Shown here one piece after another: positions 6,062 through 11,181 of a stretch of DNA of 11,181 nt. The stretch's first letter is position 1; every line of letters starts with the position of its first letter. Made by a program: the position numbers and the translations under genes. Origin of the DNA: Deltaproteobacteria bacterium RIFCSPHIGHO2_02_FULL_40_11 (GTDB lineage Bacteria; Bdellovibrionota; JACOXK01; 2-02-FULL-40-11); the NCBI GenBank assembly GCA_001798105.1, contig MGRI01000009.1, positions 1 through 11,181 on the forward strand, in the 5' to 3' direction. A model generated the notes under the pieces. That model was not told the DNA's origin. It saw only the letters and a program-made list of their open reading frames with translations, and made no database searches.

Positions 6062-8215
6062 ATGCATAAGGGTTTTGAAGACTTAAAACATGCCATCCAA
6101 AGTTACTATCCAGATGCCGATTTAACACTGGTTCAAAAAGCCTTAGATTTTTCCTCAAGGGTACATACGGGACAAAAAAGAGCTTCGGGGGAGCCCTATA
6201 TTGAGCATCCCATTGAAGTGGCTCTCATTTTATGTAGGCTGCACATGGATATGGCTTCTATTATTGCTGCCATTTTGCACGATACCATTGAAGATACCCA
6301 GGCAACCTTTGAAATGGTTGAAAAAGAGTTTGGAAAGCAAATTGCGGAGCTTGTCGATGGTGTTACAAAACTTTCTAAAATTAAATTTAAAGACATTCAT
6401 GAAAAACAAGCCTCTAACTTTCGAAAAATGATTTTGGCTATGGCGAAAGACATGCGTGTGATGCTCATCAAGCTTGCCGATCGAACGCACAATATGCGTA
6501 CGCTTTCGCACCTCCCTCCCAAAAAGCAAACGCGCATTTCACAAGAAACCTTGGATATTTATGCGCAAATTGCAAACAGGCTCGGGATTGGATGGATGAA
6601 AATGGAGCTTGAGGATTTGTCGCTCAAGTATTTAAATCCAGAAGCCTACCAGAAAATTTCTAAAAAAATTAAGCAAACGCGGATGGATCGGCAAGATAAA
6701 ATTGAACGAACCTTGCAAGTGATTCGTGAAAAATTAGAAAAAAATGACATGAAAAATTTTGAAGTCGCCGGGCGTCCAAAGCATATTTATAGTATCTTTA
6801 AAAAAATGGAAGCCAGGAATTTGGAATTTGAACAAATTTACGATGTGATTGCCTTTCGCATTATCGTCAATTCGCTTTCTGAATGCTATGAAGCTTTGGG
6901 TATCATTCACTCTGTTTGGAAGCCTGTCCCCGGACGGTTTAAAGATTTTATTGCCATGCCCAAGGCAAACTCTTATCAGTCGCTCCATACGACAGTCATT
7001 GGTCCGGATGGAGATCGAATTGAAATTCAAATTCGAACACAAGAAATGAATCAAATTTCAGAAGAAGGGATTGCCGCCCATTGGGAATATAAGTCGGGCG
7101 GTGTGAGTCAAAAGGACTACGCGCGGTTTACGTGGCTTCGGCAGCTTTTGGAATGGCAAAAAGACATGCCGGATTCCTCGGAATTTTTAGACACCATGAA
7201 ATTGGGCTTGATGCCAGGCGATGTCTACGTGTTTACGCCCACTGGCGAAGTGATTGAGCTTTCAGAAGGATCCACGCCTGTGGATTTTGCCTATACGATT
7301 CATACAGATGTGGGGCACCGGTGCATGGGTGCCAAAGTGAATGGGAAAATTGTGCCACTTCGTTATAAATTAAAAAGCGGAGATGCCGTTGAAATTTTAA
7401 CGGGGAATGAAAAACGTCCCAATAAACAGTGGCTCACTTTTGTTAATACATCTCGAGCCAAGGCCAAAATTCGTGGTTTTATTCGTGGGCAAGAAAGAGA
7501 GCGCGGCATTGAACTGGGCAAAGCCATTTGCGACCGGGCGTTTAAAAAACAAAAACTTAATTTCACAAAGCTTTTAAAAACGGAAGCCTTTGAAAAAGGT
7601 GCAAAAGATATTGGGTATAAAGATGTTGGGGGGCTTTTGGCGGCTGTGGGATATGGGTTGGTTCATCCCAATCAAATTCTTCAAAAACTCATGCCAGAAC
7701 AACCTTTGGAAAAAATAGAGGAACAACCATCCATTTTGGGGCGTATTTTTAAACAAGCTGCCCGGAAATCTAAGGCAAAAAGCGCCATTAAAATTAAAGG
7801 GGAAGAAGATGTTTTGGTTCGCTTTGCCAATTGTTGCAATCCTTTGCCGGGAGATCCCATTGTGGGGTTTGTGACACGGGGCAGAGGGGTATCGGTCCAC
7901 CAGGCGGATTGCCAAAAAATGCTGGCCAGTGATCCCGATCGAAAAATTGATGTGGAGTGGGATTTAGAAGAAAAAAGCGTAAAACATCATATCCGTCTGA
8001 AGGTCGTCTGTCGGGATGAAGCAGGACTTTTGGTGGAAATGAGTAAAATCTTTACAACCCGGAACATTAATATTTCTCAAGCACAAATTAAAACCACACG
8101 CGATAAAAAGGCGATTTGTATTTTTGAAGTCGAGCTTTTGGATTTAGAACAATTACAAATGGTGATGAAGGCGATGCAAAGTATTGATGGCGTGATTTCA
8201 ATTGAGAGGACCTAA
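6062..8215 (+). CDS. rel: Bifunctional (p)ppGpp synthetase/hydrolase, Rel/SpoT family
   Basis: This long RSH enzyme makes and degrades the stringent-response alarmones ppGpp and pppGpp. The HD hydrolase domain (about 20-160) keeps His49, His73-Asp74, Glu77-Asp78 and Asn144 (DRTHNMRTL), so hydrolysis should be active. The synthetase domain (about 235-345) has RPKHIYSIFKKM, Asp261 in YDVIAFR, the RFKD motif at 292-295, YQSLHTT, and Glu321 and Gln323 in EIQIRT, so synthesis should also be active. RFKD marks bifunctional Rel/SpoT enzymes rather than RelA. The TGS domain spans about 386-445, the helical region 450-560, the Cys-rich domain has Cys591-Cys592, His613 and Cys617, and the ACT domain is 644-717. 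The length of 717 is normal. The gene starts 5 bp after gmk and its stop directly abuts the next ATG. It could be named spoT by neighbourhood. Confidence 0.96.
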   Translation: MHKGFEDLKHAIQSYYPDADLTLVQKALDFSSRVHTGQKRASGEPYIEHPIEVALILCRLHMDMASIIAAILHDTIEDTQATFEMVEKEFGKQIAELVDGVTKLSKIKFKDIHEKQASNFRKMILAMAKDMRVMLIKLADRTHNMRTLSHLPPKKQTRISQETLDIYAQIANRLGIGWMKMELEDLSLKYLNPEAYQKISKKIKQTRMDRQDKIERTLQVIREKLEKNDMKNFEVAGRPKHIYSIFKKMEARNLEFEQIYDVIAFRIIVNSLSECYEALGIIHSVWKPVPGRFKDFIAMPKANSYQSLHTTVIGPDGDRIEIQIRTQEMNQISEEGIAAHWEYKSGGVSQKDYARFTWLRQLLEWQKDMPDSSEFLDTMKLGLMPGDVYVFTPTGEVIELSEGSTPVDFAYTIHTDVGHRCMGAKVNGKIVPLRYKLKSGDAVEILTGNEKRPNKQWLTFVNTSRAKAKIRGFIRGQERERGIELGKAICDRAFKKQKLNFTKLLKTEAFEKGAKDIGYKDVGGLLAAVGYGLVHPNQILQKLMPEQPLEKIEEQPSILGRIFKQAARKSKAKSAIKIKGEEDVLVRFANCCNPLPGDPIVGFVTRGRGVSVHQADCQKMLASDPDRKIDVEWDLEEKSVKHHIRLKVVCRDEAGLLVEMSKIFTTRNINISQAQIKTTRDKKAICIFEVELLDLEQLQMVMKAMQSIDGVISIERT

Positions 8216-8797
8216 ATGAAGAAATTTTTTATCTCCCTTTCTTCCCTTTTCATTTTTATTTTTTTAATTTCTTTTTTACGGTTTTCAAAAGGGTTTTATA
8301 AAATTAGAAGTCAAAAAATATCCCATGCCGGCGCCATTGTGGCTTTAACAGGGGGAAAAGGGCGGCTTCTAACGGCGCTTAAGCTTTTAGAGACAACACA
8401 AATTAAACTGCTTTATATTGCAGGCGTTGAAGAAAATGTAAGTTTAGAAGCCATTTTTGGAAGTGGCACTATTCAAAAGACCCATCGCAATCAAATTGTT
8501 TTAGAAAAAATTTCAAAAAGTACGTATCAAAATGCACTTTATGCAAGAACCTATTGCATCGAGCATGGAATTGACGCCATTGTTTTGGTGACGTCTACCT
8601 ATCATATGCAGCGTGCCCTTTATATTTTTGAATCTATTTTTCCTGAAAATATTGAAGTGATTCCGTACCCTATTGAAACAGATAACTTTAATTTAGACGA
8701 TTGGTGGGTAAGTCCGATCGGATTAAAATTGGCCCTATCTGAATATATAAAATATCTTTGGTATCGAGGGATGCGCTTGGGAAATCGGTCATCATGA
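8216..8797 (+). CDS. DUF218/YdcF family protein with N-terminal membrane anchor
   Basis: Residues 4-21 (FFISLSSLFIFIFLISFL) form one hydrophobic segment after two lysines, an uncleaved anchor or signal, so the rest probably faces the periplasm. The DUF218 fold is shown by HAGAIVALTGGKGRL (36-50), STYQNALYARTY near 100 and VLVTSTYHMQRAL (near 123-135). The C-terminal SEYIKYLWYRG resembles the end of many YdcF proteins. The family includes SanA and ElyC, implicated in envelope integrity, but its biochemical reaction is not settled. The start codon directly follows the rel stop, with AGAGGA six bases before it, so the two are co-transcribed. Its TGA overlaps the ATG of the next gene as ATGA. At 193 residues it is a compact member. 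Confidence 0.87.
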   Translation: MKKFFISLSSLFIFIFLISFLRFSKGFYKIRSQKISHAGAIVALTGGKGRLLTALKLLETTQIKLLYIAGVEENVSLEAIFGSGTIQKTHRNQIVLEKISKSTYQNALYARTYCIEHGIDAIVLVTSTYHMQRALYIFESIFPENIEVIPYPIETDNFNLDDWWVSPIGLKLALSEYIKYLWYRGMRLGNRSS

Positions 8798-9627
8798 AGC
8801 CCAAACTTATTTTACATGGGGGCGCTGGAAGTCGAAAAGGGACCCAAATAGGAAAAGCCTTCATTAAAAATATCTATCTTCAAGCTGAAGCTTATTTAAA
8901 AGCGCATTCTGCTTTAGAAACAGTTATTTATGCCGTTTCTCTTTTAGAAGATTGCGAGTATTTTAATGCAGGCACAGGTTCAAAGTTGCAACAAGATGGG
9001 AAGGCCAGAATGAGTGCATCGGTCATGGATGGGCGTCTTCAAAAATTTGCAGCGGTGATCAATATTGAAAATGTCAAAAATCCTGTGCAGGTGGCTAGAC
9101 TTCTTTTAGAAGAAAAAGATCATGTGCTGTGTGGAAACTTTGCAACCCATTATGCCAGAAAAAAAGGATTCGACTTTTATGACCCTGTAACCCTACGCCA
9201 ACAAAAAATCTGGCGAAAAAAGTTTAATGTTTCAGTATATGGCACCGTGGGGGCCGTTGCGCTAGATGCAAACGGAAATTTAGCAGTGGCAACCTCTACC
9301 GGGGGAAGAGGGCATGAGCTTCCAGGCAGGGTGAGCGATTCTGCAATGCCGTGTGGGAATTACGCAAATGCCGATGCAGCTGTTTCCTGTACCGGGATTG
9401 GAGAGCAAATTATCCATGAAAGCTTGGCCTCTAAAATTGTGATTCGTGTCACAGATGGGGCATCTTTAAAACAAGCCTTTCAAAAAAGTTTTAAGACCGT
9501 CAGAGACAAAAAATATGAAATCGGGGCAATTGGAATTTCAAAAAAGGGAGATATTGTTTGTGATACAACAACAACCCATTTAAGTGCGGCCTATCGGTCT
9601 TCTAAGCAGAAACTTCTTATTCAGTAA
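8794..9627 (+). CDS. Isoaspartyl peptidase / L-asparaginase (plant-type, Ntn-hydrolase)
   Basis: This family hydrolyses isoaspartyl dipeptides and asparagine after self-cleavage that frees an N-terminal threonine. From the ATG at 8794 the protein is 277 residues. LILHGGAG lies at 5-12, FNAGTGS near 57-63 and SASVMDGR at 74-81. The cleavage site Gly150/Thr151 sits in YGTVGAVALDANGNLAVATSTGG, with Thr151 the likely nucleophile. PGRVSDS and CTGIGE follow as substrate-binding segments. Most relatives read DTVGA; the Gly before Thr is acceptable but noted. The frame is open further upstream to 8758, but 8794 gives the conserved N-terminus and a 4-bp ATGA overlap with the DUF218 gene. There is no signal peptide, so it is probably cytoplasmic. 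A glycosylasparaginase-like activity cannot be excluded. Confidence 0.92.
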   Translation: MKPKLILHGGAGSRKGTQIGKAFIKNIYLQAEAYLKAHSALETVIYAVSLLEDCEYFNAGTGSKLQQDGKARMSASVMDGRLQKFAAVINIENVKNPVQVARLLLEEKDHVLCGNFATHYARKKGFDFYDPVTLRQQKIWRKKFNVSVYGTVGAVALDANGNLAVATSTGGRGHELPGRVSDSAMPCGNYANADAAVSCTGIGEQIIHESLASKIVIRVTDGASLKQAFQKSFKTVRDKKYEIGAIGISKKGDIVCDTTTTHLSAAYRSSKQKLLIQ

Positions 9628-9650
9628 GCAAGATTCTATTCGATGATTAA

Positions 9651-11181
9651 TCATTTAAAATATAATTTTTCGCAGCTCGGTGCTTGACTGCAATTTATAA
9701 GATTTTCTTGAATGAAAGTTCGATACTCAAATGAAGGGATAAAGCCTGTTGTTCCACAGAGAAAAATACATGCACCATATTCTTTTGATTCGTTGTTAGA
9801 AGCATCTACGCCAATGATTCGAATGAACTTTGTTTGATAGCCCTGATAAGCTGTCATTGTGCTTCTACATCCAGGCACTTGAAAGGTGATACTATTTTCA
9901 CTCTTTTTTGTTGTTCCTTTTGGAATGATCTCATTTCTTTCTGGTTTTGAGCCATCTTCGGTATAAAATAAGGTAGCATTTTCATTGACTGCGGTGAGTG
10001 TAATGGGAACAATCTCTCGAGCTGCACCATGGAAAGTGCGCTGGCTTGTGTTCGGTGTAAAATAACCACTCATTCCACACAGATTGCCACCATCGGTGTG
10101 AGATAAAAGGATGGGTGGTTTTCCATCTAAGTGATATTGAAAGTGTTGGATTGCAGACGGAAATCCCTTGCTGTCATAAGCACGCATGTAAATATCAATT
10201 GTAACGGGATCCATTTCAGTTTTAGGACGTTCTAAAACCAATGTTTGTCCTTGTATTTGGGAAGATTGTTTTGTTGGGGTAAGCTGTGTATTGGGGCTTT
10301 GATCATTTCGATTCACTGCATAATAGACATTTGTATTTAAGTCATGTTGGACTGAAAGACTGAGCTGCGTATTTGAAATTGTAGGTATAAATTTATAGGG
10401 TTGTGTGCTCGTTCCATGGGGGGTGACTTGAAATTGAGGGGGCGCTTGATTCACTTCCATTGTACTTTCAATATTAAGGGCTCGATCAACGGCAATCATG
10501 TGAAGAGGGAGGGACGGATTTGGATAAAAATCGAATCCCATACTTTCTACATAGGGCACTCTGGGATGGCTTAACCCAGTTCCAAATTGTGTATAAAATT
10601 CAAAATCAGGACTTATGGTTGTGATGACAAGATGGGCTTTACCATCGTTTGCAATGCTTTGGATTTCATAATTAATGCCGGGACCAGCACCAACCAATTC
10701 AAATGTTTCTTGAATGATGGGGCCAGGTTTTCCAAGCGCGTCATATCCAATGGCGCGAAGAGTTACCGATTTTCTTTTGCCAGTTTCTACGTTTAAAGGA
10801 ATGGGATTACTATATTTTTGTTCTGTATCGTCTGGTGTTTTGGAAGAATCGTTTTCGGTGTAATATACGTCTTGAATAAAATTTTCTTTTTGGATGGAAA
10901 CAGTTAAATCTTTATCAGATCGAAGTGCTAAAAAATCAAACGAAATCCCCGCATTTGTTTTTTCAATTCCATAGGTATAGGTTTTACTGTCTTTTACATC
11001 ATTTTTAAGGGCCATGACTTTAAGCTGTGTTGCAAAGGAAAGATTTAGAGCTGTGTTGGGTGTATACAAAAAGTCTTCTGAAGCTTTGAGTTCTTGGTTT
11101 GGATCGAGCGTATAATAAATTTTTGCATCTTGTGGGTTTGAAAATAAGAACACATTTACATTTGAAAAATAAGTTGCAGAG
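9651..11181 (-). CDS. Large probable surface protein with chitobiase-C-terminal-like repeats (N-terminus outside window)
   Basis: The frame runs open to the right edge. The first start-like codon at 11153 is a GTG in mid-sequence, preceded by in-frame residues SATYFSNVN, so the gene is 5'-truncated by the window. At least 510 residues are present. Five modules of roughly 85-120 residues are each marked by a Tyr-Tyr-Thr-like strand: KIYYTLDPN, DVYYTENDS, FEFYTQFG, NVYYAVNRN and LFYTEDGSKP. This resembles the CHB_HEX_C-type beta-sandwich repeat, often tandem in exported proteins, with matching ends such as VTLRAIGYDALGKPG and IRIIGVDASNNES. Cysteines cluster only in the last third, suggesting disulfides outside the cytoplasm. 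It converges on the asparaginase gene with 23 bp between stops. Export and binding function are inferred; the precise role is unknown. Confidence 0.82.
   Translation of the reverse strand, partial: SATYFSNVNVFLFSNPQDAKIYYTLDPNQELKASEDFLYTPNTALNLSFATQLKVMALKNDVKDSKTYTYGIEKTNAGISFDFLALRSDKDLTVSIQKENFIQDVYYTENDSSKTPDDTEQKYSNPIPLNVETGKRKSVTLRAIGYDALGKPGPIIQETFELVGAGPGINYEIQSIANDGKAHLVITTISPDFEFYTQFGTGLSHPRVPYVESMGFDFYPNPSLPLHMIAVDRALNIESTMEVNQAPPQFQVTPHGTSTQPYKFIPTISNTQLSLSVQHDLNTNVYYAVNRNDQSPNTQLTPTKQSSQIQGQTLVLERPKTEMDPVTIDIYMRAYDSKGFPSAIQHFQYHLDGKPPILLSHTDGGNLCGMSGYFTPNTSQRTFHGAAREIVPITLTAVNENATLFYTEDGSKPERNEIIPKGTTKKSENSITFQVPGCRSTMTAYQGYQTKFIRIIGVDASNNESKEYGACIFLCGTTGFIPSFEYRTFIQENLINCSQAPSCEKLYFK

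Noticed and set aside
6196..7915. Several minus-strand frames inside rel/spoT
   Set aside because: They lie wholly within a well-conserved gene, have no start signals and match no family; they are shadows.
8758..8793. Upstream start of the asparaginase at 8758
   Set aside because: The added 12 residues overlap the DUF218 coding region and precede the conserved N-terminus; the ATGA overlap at 8794 is the standard coupled arrangement.
9643..9654. Perfect palindrome ATGATTAATCAT between the convergent genes as terminator or operator
   Set aside because: It has no loop, is AT-rich and part of it overlaps the stop codon of the surface-protein gene; chance is sufficient explanation.

Overview
The window looks like a chromosomal segment from an AT-rich bacterium with short intergenic gaps and ATG-started genes. 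Recognisable Shine-Dalgarno sites are scattered (AAGGAG, AAAGGAGG). The gene set is mutL, miaA, yicC, gmk, rel/spoT, a DUF218/YdcF protein, an Ntn-hydrolase asparaginase, a DUF222-like HNH protein and a surface protein with chitobiase-like repeats. This suggests a Gram-negative, proteobacterium-like lineage, perhaps from the former Deltaproteobacteria/Bdellovibrionota. That placement is a guess from gene content; no rRNA or other decisive marker is present.

Left part (1-3662). The window opens inside mutL, which supplies the complete C-terminal endonuclease/dimerisation domain. Two minus-strand genes follow, a HEAT-repeat protein whose end overlaps the mutL end by 11 bp, and upstream of it a small helical protein with phenylalanine at every fourth residue. 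A 479-bp AT-rich divergent region separates these from a plus-strand HNH nuclease-like gene. That region holds a hairpin with T-runs on both strands, a possible extended -10 promoter and a striking cloverleaf palindromic repeat. In many proteobacteria mutL and miaA are neighbours, so this block of about 3 kb looks like an accessory insertion between two core genes.

Middle part (3704-9627). Six plus-strand genes lie almost end to end: miaA, yicC, gmk, rel/spoT, a DUF218 membrane-anchored protein and an isoaspartyl peptidase/asparaginase. Their spacings are +9, -11, +5, 0 and -4 bp, which implies one operon and probable translational coupling. It links tRNA modification, a YicC-type ribonuclease, GMP-to-GDP phosphorylation and (p)ppGpp metabolism. 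The omega-subunit gene rpoZ, often found between gmk and spoT, is absent. A promoter-like pair just before miaA would start transcription almost at its ATG.

Right part (9651-11181). A convergent, incomplete minus-strand gene runs off the right edge. It encodes at least 510 residues of repeated beta-sandwich-like modules with Tyr-Tyr-Thr signatures and a cysteine-bearing C-terminus, probably part of a large exported protein.

I found no CRISPR array, tRNA, rRNA, insertion-sequence transposase or phage structural gene, and no convincing complete new defence or mobile system. The least explained parts are the mutL-miaA insertion, with its phenylalanine-stripe protein and HEAT partner, and the cloverleaf repeat.
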